Shown: positions 48,630 through 61,265 of the stretch, piece by piece
Layout of the letters: each line of letters starts with the position of its first letter
Position numbering within the stretch: position 1 is the first letter of the stretch
DNA from: Gigaspora margarita
Lineage: Eukaryota; Glomeromycota; Glomeromycetes; Diversisporales; Gigasporaceae
Length of the DNA stretch: 64,000 nt
NCBI GenBank assembly: GCA_009809945.1
Contig: WTPW01000670.1
Location: 5,890 to 69,889 of the forward strand
Direction of reading: 5' to 3'
The notes under the pieces: generated by a model
Databases searched by the model: none
Told to the model about the DNA's origin: nothing
What the model saw: only the letters and a program-made list of their open reading frames with translations
Translations under genes and position numbers: made by a program

Positions 48630-49608
48630 CTTACTATCATATTCTCGCTTGGAGTTTTTTTCTGGAATTTTGGACAAAAAGTGAGAAATTCGCTATATTC
48701 CTCCAAAAGATCAGCATTGTTGTTCCTATCCTAATCAGGAAGAAGGTATGCAAGTTGATAAACAGGAACAGACGCGTAATAAGATGTAATGCAAAGGAGT
48801 AGGCTGACCTGCGGAGAATAAATTCCAGAACATTCTTTTTTTCTTCAAACATATATATATAATACTTAGGCAAGAAATTCTTGTGCAGTATATATAATTT
48901 TTACTATTTTCTTAGTTCATTTTTTCTTTTATTAATATATGTATGTCAGGTCATTTTCTTTTTTTATGCTTTTTTTATCTTTTCCATTTTATTTTTTTAC
49001 TCGTTTAGAACATTAGTATTCCCCCATTTTTATATTACCCTATATTTTTGTCTCCTTATATACCCTTTCATTTTATTGCTTTTTATTGTTTTCGTTAGGT
49101 AGATACTAGTTAGTAAACTGTTCTGCCAGGATCTAGGTAGAAGAAGTTTTTAAGAAAAGAGATAGTCATGACGAGTTGATAGGTCTCCGCTAGCGAACTA
49201 TATATGCAAGGGTTGAAATACCCTTGGTATATAGAGAAGCGAATCCTATTCTGATAGGTCACGTACAGGTACCTAGAGTAACCGGACGAGTCTTTTTTTA
49301 ATTTTAAGGTTGGAAAAACCAGAATTAGTAATAGCATTTGATAATGTAACTATATTCAATAATTAATAAAAAAGGACATGATCATCAGGCTTTTGAAGCG
49401 AAAAAAAAAATTATGCTCTATTTATTAGATATTATTAACGTATATAAAATACACAACAAGAAACATATCTAGTTACTATAATAGGCTGCAACCCAGCTAC
49501 CACAAATTGGTACCCAAGTAGAATTATCACACTGGTGTTTGTCAAACAAAAGCGACTATGATCTTTTGTCATGAGTACATCTTTCGAATATAACAAGGTA
49601 CTCAGTTA

Positions 49609-50781
49609 GTGTGGTAACAGATATTATGTAATATCGATTTACTATGAGGGTACCTTCCTCCCTCTACATAAGATGATTCTGATTGGTCAATTTTAAAAAA
49701 ACTTTATTAAAATTTTACTAATAAATTATAATTTTGGGCTCTAAATAAGCTTATTTAAAATATAATTATATACTAAAATAATGTATTTTTTGGTTCTGAA
49801 CAAGTTTATTTAGTGCCTAATATTATATTTTATTAGTAAAACTTTGCATAATGCAGAATTTTTTATATTTTTATTAGTAAAAATATAGAAAATTCTGNNN
49901 NNNNNNNNNNNNNNNNNNNNNNNNNNNNNNNNNNNNNNNNNNNNNNNNNNNNNNNNNNNNNNNNNNNNNNNNNNNNNNNNNNNNNNNNNNNNNNNNNNNN
50001 NNNNNNNNNNNNNNNNNNNNNNNNNNNNNNNNNNNNNNNNNNNNNNNNNNNNNNNNNNNNNNNNNNNNNNNNNNNNNNNNNNNNNNNNNNNNNNNNNNNN
50101 NNNNNNNNNNNNNNNNNNNNNNNNNNNNNNNNNNNNNNNNNNNNNNNNNNNNNNNNNNNNNNATACAGAATTTTCTATATTTTTATTAATAAAAATATAG
50201 AAAATTCTGTATGATGCAAAATTTTAATAATGAATTATAACTTTGAGCCCTAAGTAAACTTGTTTAGCACAACAAAAATACATTATTTCAGTATATAATT
50301 ATTTAATTATTTTAATTTTTTAAATAAAGATGAGCAAAATTAATGAATTTTCATCAAAAATGTATTTTTGTTCATCTTTATTTGAAAAATTAAAAAAATT
50401 AAAAGAATATATGCCGAAATAATGTATTTTTTGGTGCTAAACAAGTTTACTTAGAGCAAAAATTTATAATTAATTAGTAGAATTTGCATAATGCAGAATT
50501 TTCTATATTTTTACTAATAAAAATATAAAAAATTCTGCATTATACAAAATTTTACTAATGAAACATAACACTTAGCACTAAATAAACTTGTTTAGCAGCA
50601 AAAGATACATTATTTCAATATATTTTTATATTTTAAATAAGCTTAATTAATGCTTGAAGTTTTAATTTATTAGCGATATATTATATTATATATAAAATTA
50701 TATATAATATATATGTGTAATGTAAGACGTTGGGCTTACCCCCTCCCCCTCTAAAATATTACGTATTATCTGTCACCACCC
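49609..50781. mobile_element. PIF-Harbinger-like foldback MITE with assembly gap, 1,173 bp
   Basis: It is flanked by TTA (49606-49608, 50782-50784). The ends GTGTGGTAACAGATATTATG and, inverted, GGGTGGTGACAGATAATACG pair. The interior is a series of inverted repeats around GCAGAATTTTCTATATTTTT. The gap 49898-50162 sits inside one of these hairpins. It interrupts retroposon F. Confidence 0.85.
49898..50162. other. Assembly gap (265 N)
   Basis: Inverted AGAATTTTCTATATTTTT-type sequence stands on both sides. Confidence 0.99.
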
Positions 50782-51722
50782 TTACCACTTCATAATCTAT
50801 TCCTTCAAAAAACTTTATCTCTGAGCTTCTCATAAAGATAAAAAAAAAGAAAGAGAAAATCTTAAAGTAAAAAGAACTACTAAACGAAAACCAACAAACA
50901 AAACCAAAAAGAAGATTCTAAGAAAAAAAAACTAACAAAAGAAAAACCAAAGATAAAGAAATAAAAGAATAGAAAATGAAGGTGTTACTACGTCTAAAAC
51001 ACTACAATAATAAAAATTATATAATACTGTATAGGTAAAACCTATTAAAGTATTATTGTCTAGAGCAAGGCATAGGACTTATACTTCTATGCCCTTTGAT
51101 GACCAAAACTATGTTTTTGATATGTTTATATCAAAATTATCAAAAATATAGTTGTGGCATTTTCTGTTTGTAATGCCGCATATCTATATTTGCACAGTTG
51201 TGCAATAGCAACAAAGATTTTACACGCTTTTTATACAGTAAACTATTTTTTTAAAATAATTTAAATGTTTTCATACTTTTAAATCTTTATTTTATTTATT
51301 TTTTTGTTTTTTATTTTAATAATATTTATTTTTTAGAACTGTCGCTCGCTTAGAACCTTGACTTTGTATAAAGGTATGGCTATTCTTTGATCTTTTTTTA
51401 TTTTTATTTTTTTATTACAGTACTAATATTCTTATCTTCTTCTTTTTAGAATGAATATAGTACAAATAGAACATGCTAGAATGAACATAGCATAGTAGAT
51501 TTTTTTATTTTTTTTATTATATATATTAGTTTATTACAGTACTAATATTCTTACGTTCTTTTCTTTAGAACAGATGTAGCATGGTAGTTAGCTAGAACAG
51601 ACGTAGCATGGTCATGATAAATTTTTTTTAATTAATTAATTTATTACAGTACTAATGTTATTATGTTCTTTTCTTTAGAACAAACGTAGTTCTGTACAAT
51701 TGGAACACACTAGAACATAGTA

Positions 51723-52224
51723 TGCATATCGGCCAATTTGATTTTTTGGGCCTTTTTTCGATAAACTGTTATACGAAAATTTGCTCCTAAGTGATTTTAA
51801 AATTAACAAACGAAGCACTGTTACAACTAACAAAAAAACTTTTTTGGCGTCTATACAAGTTAAAAAACCAATAAAATCCAATAAAAGAGCTACGTTAAGC
51901 TGTAGAAAGAAGTACTTTTACTGTTTGTTGAAATACTTAGGTGTTTTAGGAAAGGGACAATGGATTATGATGGGTTGGCAACTTCAAGGATAAACTTGGA
52001 AGCAAAATTTAAAAAAAAACTGCCCTTTTTAACATACATTTGGCTTATAATTAAATATTTAAGTACCATAATTTTCTATGTATTTAATATAAATACAAGG
52101 TTAGTTAAAAAGGCCGTTCTTATAAAAATTCACACTGTACTAAATTTTAAGTACGAAATTTCTTTGATAAACCTCAATCGTGATTGGTTGATTTTGGGGT
52201 CTGAATCAAATCGGCCGATATGGG
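51723..52224. mobile_element. Tc1/mariner-like element of 502 bp, no certain protein
   Basis: The ends contain CATATCGGCCAATTTGATTT and, inverted, CATATCGGCCGATTTGATTC, with TA on both sides (51721-51722, 52225-52226). Two open frames (51781-51993 and 51960-52262) lack motifs; the second runs past the element end and is not called. Confidence 0.7.
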
Positions 52225-52261
52225 TAAATAGTTTATTTTTGTTTTTTAAATTAGATTGTTA

Positions 52262-52860
52262 GGGAAGTGCAGAAAATCACGTAATTTTTTAGGGGGGGAG
52301 GGGGGTCCCCAATTATCACGTCCTATATATATATATATAGTAAAATAGCCAATAATATTGAAGTATTTATTATAATAAAAATTCGCCGAAAGTTGCTACA
52401 TAGTAAAGTCTAAATTTTACTATGTCAATCGATAATTATCGATTAAGTAACCTTGTTTGGAATATCAAAATACATATATTCTGAAATTTTATCAAAATTG
52501 AAGAAGTTTTTATTATTTAACTTTTAAATTTTACGTTCGTTGAATGTATTTTTTTAAAAATTTTAAAATTTTCATCAAACATAAAAATCAAAAAGTCAAA
52601 TAATAAAAAGTTCTTCAATACTGATAAAAATTTTATGATAAGTATATTTTGATCTTCTCAACAAGTTTACTTAAGCAACTTTAATCGATTCACATAGTAA
52701 AATTTTGATTTTACTATGTAGCGACTGTCATCATACGTGGGGTCAGAAACATTTTTGAATTTTTTTAATATTAAAAAGACGAAATTTGATTGGTCAATAG
52801 TCTATCACAGGGGGGGTCGGACCTATGTAAACCCTAATTATGTGATTAACTGCACTTCCC
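52262..52860. mobile_element. PIF-Harbinger-like foldback MITE, copy 4 (599 bp)
   Basis: It is flanked by TTA (52259-52261, 52861-52863). The ends are GGGAAGTGCAGAAAATCACG and, inverted, GGGAAGTGCAGTTAATCACA. It lacks the nested insert of copy 2 and so shows the empty site. G runs are present at both subterminal positions. Confidence 0.94.
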
Positions 52861-52965
52861 TTACAGTACTAACGTTCTTACGTTCTTTTTTTAGAACGAA
52901 TATAGTACAATTAGAACGTACTAGAATGGACAGAGTACAGTAGATAGTTTTTTTTTTTTTTTATA

Positions 52966-53590
52966 TGTACCGGTGCAGAAAGATTTGTATCTCAAAAAAT
53001 TTCATAATTTTAACACTAAGAAAAAATTTTTTTTTCTTGATTAATTATTAAAAATTTTTTAGTATCAAATAAAATAGGTTTAATTTAACTTAATATATTA
53101 TTTTTATTGTTTTAATATTGTTTTATTTAATAATTAAGCATGTACAATTCACTGTATTTGAAAAAAATACAAAATTTTTTTTTTTAAAAAAAAGTTATTT
53201 TAAATAATTTCGCAACCAATATGCAGTTCTATAAGCTTGTACTTTGCAAGTGCATTAATGTGCATATGATAAAGATATAATTAAAATTTGAGCAAAATTG
53301 GATCACTGGTTGTGAAGAAATTAAGCTTTAAAATGAGATAATTTGATTTTTTTTTACTATATACGCGTATATATAAATTACTATAGTAAATTATATAGTA
53401 AAAAAGAAAAAAAAGTTACTATTAATAAATTTTTTTATTTTATCAATAAAACAATCAAAAAAAATTTATTTTTATCAATCCGATAACCTAATTAGTATAT
53501 TAAATTAAAAAAATTAAAAATTAATTTGTACAAAAAATATTTTAATCAGAGCTATTTGAGATACAAATCTTTTTGTATCGGCCCATATTA
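52966..53590. mobile_element. Tc1/mariner-like MITE, about 625 bp
   Basis: The terminal inverted repeat has the core AAAGATTTGTATCTCAAA at both ends, with TA-containing flanks. The right 240 bases match 1-250. No transposase. Confidence 0.75.
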
Positions 53591-54299
53591 GTTTATTACA
53601 GTACTAACATTTTTACGTTCTTTTCTTTAGAATGGACATAGTACAGTAGTTAGCTAGAACGAACATAGCACGGTTATGGTAAATTTTTTTTAATTAATTA
53701 ATTTATTATAGTACTAACGTTATTATGTTCTTTTCTTTAAAACGAACGTAGTACTAACAATTAGAACATGCTAAAATAAACATAGTATAGTAGATGGTTT
53801 TTTTTTAAATTAGTTTATTACAGTACTAATGTTCTTATGTTCTTTTCTTTAGAATGAATATAGTACGATTGGAACGGAACTAACTAGAATGGACAGACGT
53901 AGCACAGTAGATAGTTTTTTTTTATTATATATATTAGATTATAGCAGTACTAATGTTCTTACATTCTTTAGAACAAACATAGTACAGTTGGAAAAGTAGC
54001 TAGAACGGATATAGCACAGTAATTAGTTTTTTTAAATATTATTAATAGTCTATTACACTACTAACATTCTTACGTTCTTTAGAACGAATATAGTACGATT
54101 GGGAAAGTAGTTAGAACAGACGTAGTATGGTAATTAGTTTTTTTTTTATATTATTATTAGTTTATTACAGTACTAACGTTTTTACATTCTTTTCTTTAGA
54201 ACGAGCATAGTACAATTGGAACGGAACATATTGAGGGAAAATAGCTAGAATGGACATAGTACAATAATTAGTTTTGTCATTTTTTGGTAGGTAATTTTG

Positions 54300-55000
54300 T
54301 CATTTTTTGGTAGGTAGGTTGTTTGTCTCTTCGTTAAGGTAGTTTTTTGATTTTTCATCATTTCGGTGGGTTCTGTAAGTCCTTCTGTGGTTCTTAGTTG
54401 TTTTTTGGTAGGGTCCCTGTTGTTTTTCGGTTCGTTTGTCACCATTTTTGTCTTATTTTCATTCCCTTTTTCCTCCCGTTTTCATCCCGTTTTTCATCTC
54501 ATATTCTTCCCGTTTTCGATCTGTTTTTTTTATAATTTTACTCGACTAAAAAAGAGAATAAATTAAATTTAAAAAAATTAAATTAATAACACTGTTTTCA
54601 TCCCATTTTCATTCCTTTTTCCTCCAGTTTTCAGTTTTTCATCTCGTATTCTTCTCATTTTTGATCCATTTTCTTCATAATTTTACTCAACTAAAAAAGA
54701 AAATAAATTAAATTTTTAAAAAAAATTAAATTAATCAATAAAAATAAAAAAAAATAATTAAATAAATTAAAGCTCGAACCGGTTTTATTTTTATACATTA
54801 AACCCAGTTTTACTTTTCTTTTTTTTTTATTTTTTTTTATTTTTTTTTATATAACTCATTTTTTTTATTAAGTATATATAATTGCCTATTTGAATTCGAT
54901 CACGTGCATTACATGCTCATGTCAAGCATGTAATACATGTGATCAAATTCGCTTGGTCGATCACAGGGTTGCGGATCTCTATATAATAATACTCTAATAA
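54300..55000. mobile_element. Relative of the nested Mutator-type MITE (33969-35114)
   Basis: Shared features are TTTTCATCCCGTTTTTC-type T-rich repeats, AACCGGTTTTATTTTTATAC, and GAATTCGATCACGTGCAT with its inverse near the end. The left terminus was not found. Confidence 0.6.
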
Positions 55001-55599
55001 TAAAAAATAATTTTCGAATATATATGATGACCAATCAAGATTGATTACATGATTTATGTAACGCCCACTATTATTTGTTTATCATATTACTCACATGCTT
55101 GATTTTGATTGGTCGATCACAGGTCGCTATACCGTCATGTCTCTATAAATAAAATAATTCTCTAATATTAATAATAAAAAAATATAATAAAATTTTTTTA
55201 AAAAATAATTTAATAATATTAAAAAAAATAAATTTTAAAACAATAAATATTGAAATAAAATAAAAATAAAAACTATTGTTAACTTAATTAAAAATTTATT
55301 TTATTTTATTTTATAATAATAAATTATTTTAAAAAAATGTTATAAATTTATAATTTTAAATGAGGTATTTATTGCTTTTATTTCTAATAAACTTATTATA
55401 TTAATCCTATATATTTATTTAATTTATATATTTTTAATTTTTATATAATTTAATTTAATAGTTAATATTCTATTTTAAACTAGTAATACAAAGCAATAAA
55501 AATTTATCAATTAATCAATTTTATTTAGTCAATTAATTAGTTGCCCAATCATTTAATCTACTAGTTAATTAATCTATTAATTAATGCTCTAGACGCATA

Positions 55600-56215
55600 C
55601 CGGTTTCCAGTTCCTAGTATGTACATAAAAGAAACTACGTCTAAAATGGTAAGAAATTTCTTTACGTGCCCTCCTGATTCTGAGCAATAACATTCATTGT
55701 TTATTTGTAACCAAACTCATTTATAACAGTACTGGTTCCAGCCTAAGAACGTATTTCCGATTTGAAAAGAGTAAACACTGCTAATCTTTTGAAGGGGGTA
55801 AGCTAGGATCCTACTTTTTGGCAAAAATTTCAAAAAAACCAAACAGGCACAAAACGTCACTTGAAGCAAATTTAAAGAAAGTATAGGAAGATAAAACTTA
55901 TTTTTTTGTTGTTCTCATTGTTTTACTACAAGATACTTTGTCAATGAAGACTACTTTATTGTTTCTACCAGAATTTCTTGTATCAAGGCACCAACTGCCA
56001 GTTATCTTGCACAACCGATGCTTCTGGTTTGCATGCCAAATATAAGAGAGGAGTTCCTGGAGCAGCAGTTGACCTTTCTAAAAACTGTATACTTGTATTA
56101 TCCTACAGTACTTTTAAGTATTTGGCAACGCTCTAACAAAAAACTTTTTGTTTTTTTTTTCATTAGAAATTTGGTCCAGATGATCGTCAGAAAGAGTTTT
56201 TTTTGAATAATATAT
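55600..56215 (-). mobile_element. Noncoding retroposon (family R) fragment, copy H
   Basis: On the minus strand it contains TAGCTTACCCCCTTCAAAAG, matching copies D and G. No tail or duplication was found, so it is a fragment. The 62-residue frame at 56018 is not conserved among copies. Confidence 0.65.
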
Positions 56216-56346
56216 AATAAATAATATATATTTAATTTAAAATATAATATATAATAATAATAAAAAAAATATAAAATTTTATATTAAATTGCAAAACCTT
56301 GTGAAACATGCAAAAACTTGTAAAACATTTAAAAATAAGTATACAG

Positions 56347-57034
56347 TATCCCTTAAACTGTCCAGCGGGAAAATTTGCCCGCTAGAATTTTTTTTTACAT
56401 GTTTTTTTAAAATTACTAAAAATTTTATTAAGAATANGTNCNCCNATTACTAAGCTAAAATAAAACNTTAGNATATTGTTAATTGNTATNTATTAAAATT
56501 TTAATTATATATATATTCAAATATAAAAGAAAACTTGGCTCAAATATAGCCAATTCTTTACTTTTACTATGAAAGTTTTTCAAAAATTTTTAAAAATTTT
56601 CAAATTTTTATATGTTCCCGAAGAGAAAAAATTTTTTCTCTATTAATTAAAGTTAAAATTTTAATTATAAAATAATAAAAACTTTTATAATAAAAGTTGT
56701 TTTTAATAACTTAATCTATAATTTGTATCAAAATTATTGGGGACATATTCTTAGAATTTTAAAAAGTTTGTCAATGGTCAAAAATAAAATCTCTAAAAAT
56801 TAAAGATTTTTAAAAATTTCAAATTTTTTTAGCTTATAGTCAATTTAAATTTTTTTTGTAGAAATATAAAAATTAAAATCATTAAAATATAATCTATATC
56901 CATAGTTATTATTTAAAAAAAATTTTTTAAAATAACTTGATTTTTAATAAAAATAAATCAGAACCAAAATTTAAAAATTCATTAAAAATTCTAGCAGGCA
57001 AATTTGCCTGCTAAAATGGACGGTTTAAGGGATA
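56347..57034. mobile_element. Tc1/mariner-like MITE, about 0.69 kb
   Basis: The ends TATCCCTTAAACTGTCCA and, inverted, TATCCCTTAAACCGTCCA include the TA target. A second inverted motif, AAATTTGCCCGCTAGAAT, follows within. Same family as 60166-60823. Scattered undetermined bases at 56437-56489. Confidence 0.8.
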
Positions 57035-57377
57035 ATAGTATTGATTAGAATTATTATTTGTAACTATTAATCTGATTACTATCGATTATTACCAATTACC
57101 GGTATTATCAATTACTATTTTTATTGATAGTTCTTGTCAGAAGGTATTTAAATGCACAATGTTGCAATTTATTTCAAATTATTGTAATGTAATATTGCGT
57201 AAATTTATATATATATATTTTGTAATATTCTATAATTGAAAATTGCGAAATATTTTACATCGATTCGTAATTCTTGCACAAGTTTTAGGACCGAAATAAC
57301 TTACATAAGATTACATTTATATAATTCGCTAATGTAGTAATATTTTTAGTATAATAGTCTAAATTATTATATTAATG

Positions 57378-57557
57378 TATCCTATTATGAATAAGTACTC
57401 CTTTTTTTGAAATTTTAAACTCAAATAACTTGAAAATTATCTAACCAAACTCAATAAAAATTTAAATAAATAAATTTTTATTAAGTTTTATTAGATAATT
57501 TTCAAGTTATTTAAGTTTAAAATTTCAAAAAAGGTAGTACTTATTTATGATAGGATA
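57378..57557. mobile_element. Tc1/mariner-like foldback MITE, about 180 bp
   Basis: The ends TATCCTATTATGAATAAGTA and, inverted, TATCCTATCATAAATAAGTA pair almost to the centre (ACTTGAAAATTATCTAA on both arms). TA flanks are included in the coordinates. Confidence 0.9.
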
Positions 57558-57559
57558 TG

Positions 57560-59476
57560 GTATATGTATATCTAATATATTAATATTTAATATTACTTAT
57601 ATTATAGACAAATATACTAATTAGATAATTTATACTAATTAAAACAATCAAATTTTTAAAAAATTTTTAAAGTGTATGCTAGAGTTAGAGTTATAACTGA
57701 AATAGAGTTTTTGTTAGATGGTTTCATAGAGAGTCAATTTGTCAATGATCACATTGGAAGTAATTAGTAGTTATTGTACCTCATAAATAATTTAATTTAT
57801 ATATTTCATTAATGTCTATTTTTTTTGTTCTTGCTTAATATTGTTAACTTCTTCTTAACTATATATATCTAAATTGTTTACAAGAACAGCTACCATAAAT
57901 CACTATAGATAAGACTTCTTGATAGTAGTTTTCTAGATATTTTATTTAGGTCTATTATATGTGATCAAAATTTGAAAAAATGCAAAAAACCTTAGATCTA
58001 TAAATATAAAAATTGGAAAACCTCTACCCAGTTACTATGAATTTACCCTTATATCCAGATAAATTAATATGTTATATGATTGCAAATTCTACTCGGGTAC
58101 AATCACTATATAAATAAATCATAAAATTAAAAAATCCAAGTATATAAATTGAATATAAATATTAAAAGACTCGGATATGTTATTATTATAAGCTAAGTGC
58201 CAGACTGCTATAGTTTTTTGTATGGGTGTTGCCAAACAGGGCACTTAGCTAATATCACATAAGGTGCTGACAGATATTATGAAATATTTTTTTATTAAAG
58301 ACCGTGTCATTAATTATCTGGTTATTTTTTATCAGAGGCCTATTTCCAATCCCACTCCTTAATATAGATTTGGTCAGGTTAGTGATACTACTGAAATTGA
58401 TTTTTGAAAAAGGCCTATTTCGTCTTTATTAGAAAAAATTAAAATTTTTTATAAGGATATCAGCAAATTTAATAAACCGTAATATTGCGAATTAATTTAC
58501 AATCTGTAACAATACTATATTATAAAGTAAGATATTTCGAAAACTTATGAAATAATAAATTACGAAATATTACATAAGATATTTCGCAATATTTTGAAAT
58601 AAACAGAGTAATATTATAAAAAATTTATGGATAGTAAATTAAATCGCATTAATTTGTAACAGCTAAAGATAATTAAAATAAGTAAAACTATCGAAATAGC
58701 TAAGTGTATATTATTAAAAAACAATACTATTTTAGAAATTTAAATTAGATTATCACTAAATTTATTTTAATATAAATCAAAAAAATTTTGAATAAATTAA
58801 ATTGGTTTGAATTAGATAGCAATAAATTAAATTGTTTCATATTAGTCATGCAATAATTTAAATCAAACGTAAAATGTATCAAATAAGATTGATAGGAAAA
58901 TTACTAAGTAGTTGATAGTATATCTGATATTATTATTTAATTAAGTCTAAAAAATTTAAATAAATTCTAATTAATTATGAAATTAATTCTGATATATTAT
59001 ATTATTAAAATAATTAAATAATTTGCTATTTTTTGCTATTTTTTATTTAAATACCATCATATCTTTTAAAGCTTTGACTTTAGTTAGGATTATTATAATA
59101 TTTGTAAATTAAACTAATTCATTAAATGTATTAGTCCTAACAAACTATTATTCTAGAAAATCTCTATTATTTTGTATTAAACTTTATTATTTTACAATTT
59201 ACAAGATTTATATAAACTTTTACATGAACTACAGAAATAGTTATTTAAGGGTTAATTTAATACAAATAAAAGTTTTTAAGAAGTAAAATTTCTACATTTT
59301 TAGAAAATCAATCAATGGTCTAATATGTTATATAGTTTAACACATATTATTGAATTCATTCTACTATTGTTTGTTAATTTTAATTATTTAAGATTATAAT
59401 TCGCAAACAAGCACATTTACTTGCAAAAAGTTTAATTGTATAGCATTTATTTCGACATTACAGTATAATAATTTGA
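57560..59476. other. AT-rich DNA with dispersed repeat copies
   Basis: It contains copies of the repeats at 37710-37830 (58010-58120) and 39075-39290 (58480-58665), plus a partial Harbinger-like arm near 58300-58385 (TATAGATTTGGTCAGGTT). No gene. Confidence 0.55.
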
Positions 59477-60014
59477 TTAATTGATGATCTGCCAGTCATG
59501 TGAAGAATGATCATAGTGAAACGTGATGCAGATCACATATGAAAATCACTATAGGCCCAAATGTGGCGTGTGCCCATCTAAAAATATTTATTTTACTAAG
59601 TTAACGATACATGCCAACTAATTGAAAGTTGTAAAGCTCGTCGAGACGGTTCTAACGGTAATTAGATTATCCGAATCGGCCCAGTGAATGGTGAGATATA
59701 ATTAAAAAATAATTGGGCGACTATGTAAATCTCTATGTAAACAATAGTCGTTTACATAGAGATTTTACATAGTCGCCCAATCGTTTTTTAATTATATCTC
59801 ATATCTACTAGGCCAATTCGGATAATCTAACTACTGTTAGAACTGTCTCGACGAGCTCTACAGCTTTCAATTAGTCAGCATATGTCATTAACTTAGTTAA
59901 ATAAATTTTTTAGATGGGTGCACGCCACATTTGGGTCTAGAGTAATTTTCATATATGATCTGTGTCATGTTTCACTATAATCATTCTTCATATAACTAGC
60001 AGATCATCAATTAA
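59477..60014. repeat. Long hairpin, arms of about 260 bp
   Basis: The arms pair from TTAATTGATGATCTGC at the ends to GTAAATCTCTATGTAAAC around a loop near 59745. The flanking TTAA is part of the palindrome, so it cannot by itself prove a piggyBac-type target. Probably a foldback transposon. Confidence 0.88.
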
Positions 60015-60165
60015 AGTTACATCTAGTATACTTTCTACATACTATATTCTGTTTGTTTCATTGTTTCATTTTGCTATATTCATATTAATTTGCAACAATA
60101 CGAATTTATTAGAATAAGTTTTATTAGTCTCACAATTGTCAAGTTAAAGGTAAAAATTTTATTTT

Positions 60166-60823
60166 TATTCCTTAAACCGTATTCTAGACAAATTTGCCTA
60201 GAATTTTTAGACATATTTACAATTTTTTAAATAAAATAAAAGTTTATTAAGAATATGGGGTATATTTTATTTATAGAATATTTTTTTTAAAATATATTTT
60301 ATAAACTTTATTATAAAAATTCTTTAAAATTATTAATAAACTATAAAGTAATAAAAGTTTGAAGTTTTTAATTTAAAATTTTTATTATAAAGCTTTTCTT
60401 TAGATTTTCTTAAATTTTATATGTTCCCGTCTATAAAAAAAAATTTCACTTCTAATTAAAGACCTAATTTTTACAAATAAATCACAAAAGTTGCAATAAT
60501 TAAAGTTGTAATCCTTTTTATAAACTATAATATTGTATTAGAACAGAAGCTAGAGCTAATATTTATAGAGTTTGCCAAGAATATGTAAATAATTTTTTGG
60601 CTAATAAATTTTTTAAATTTGTCTATTTTTAGCTTATAAGCAACTAAAACTTTTTTTCTTATAATATAAAATTAAATACTACTATAATATAATCTTTATT
60701 TTCAAATATTATCAAAAAAAAATTTAATTAAATATTTTAAGTTTTAAAAAATATAGATCATAAGCATATTTATAGCAATTTTCTAGACAAATTTGCCTGG
60801 AATTGCTTATAGTTTAAAGAATA
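60166..60823. mobile_element. Tc1/mariner-like MITE, about 0.66 kb
   Basis: The ends TATTCCTTAAACCGTATT and, inverted, TATTCTTTAAACTATAAG are followed inside by TCTAGACAAATTTGCCTAGA-type inverted motifs, as in 56347-57034. Confidence 0.75.
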
Positions 60824-61248
60824 AGCATCATTTAAACCCCTTATATATTTATTACTTTAGATCATATATTTAAAATTCTGATTATATAAAAATCTAGAAT
60901 GCTTCTTCATAACAATAGAATAATTCACATTATGCATGATTGGTTTAATTTATTATAAATGGCATCAATTGTTTTTAAGCGAATTAATTTATTTAAAATT
61001 GGATTAATTTATTTAAAAGTATTTTGCTTGCTTCTAAATATAGTAATAAAAGATTAAAGTTTGATAGAGGCTAATACATTTAAAGAAGTCGCTTTATTGT
61101 GCATTGTTTTAACTAAATCAATTTACTTCAAAGTAATCAGGAGTTATTAAAAACATTAAACAAGTATAGCGAAATATTTTTAATATATTTAATATATTAA
61201 ACTTTAAATTATATAAAAGTGTTTTGAATTTTATCAATAAATCTGAAA
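60824..61248. other. AT-rich DNA without a gene
   Basis: Nothing recognised. Confidence 0.5.
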
Positions 61249-61265
61249 GTTATATAAGTAATATA

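Larger units (their letters stand above)
47419..49408 (+). mobile_element. Noncoding retroposon (family R), copy E, inserted into copy F and carrying a hAT element
   Basis: A perfect 17-bp duplication, AATTATGCTCTATTTAT, flanks it (47402-47418, 49409-49425). It ends in a poly(A) run. The start (CAACTCTTTCTGACAATCAC) matches copy G. The hAT element at 47777-48629 lies inside. Without it, E is about 1.13 kb. Open frames are not conserved among copies. Confidence 0.88.
47383..51070 (-). mobile_element. Noncoding retroposon (family R), copy F, split by two insertions
   Basis: It is oriented on the minus strand. Its 3' end (GACAATTATGCTCTATTTAT) lies at 47399-47418 and resumes after copy E. The segment 49409-49605 matches copy G inverted (CAATTTGTGGCAGCCGGGTT in G). 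It resumes again after the Harbinger-like MITE 49609-50781 up to about 51070. The 5' end is not fixed. Confidence 0.7.
51350..54290. repeat. Tandem array, about ten units of about 115 bp, interrupted by three elements
   Basis: Each unit starts TTACAGTACTAA, followed by TTCTTACGTTCTTTTCTTTA, then AGAACGNACATAGTA and a T-run. Unit starts are near 51414, 51537, 51648, 52861, 53592, 53705, 53818, 53943, 54053 and 54166. Elements at 51723-52224, 52262-52860 and 52966-53590 break the array. Confidence 0.85.

Noticed and set aside
59477-60014. A piggyBac element because of flanking TTAA
   Set aside because: TTAA is part of the palindrome and would appear at both ends anyway; the termini are not piggyBac-like.
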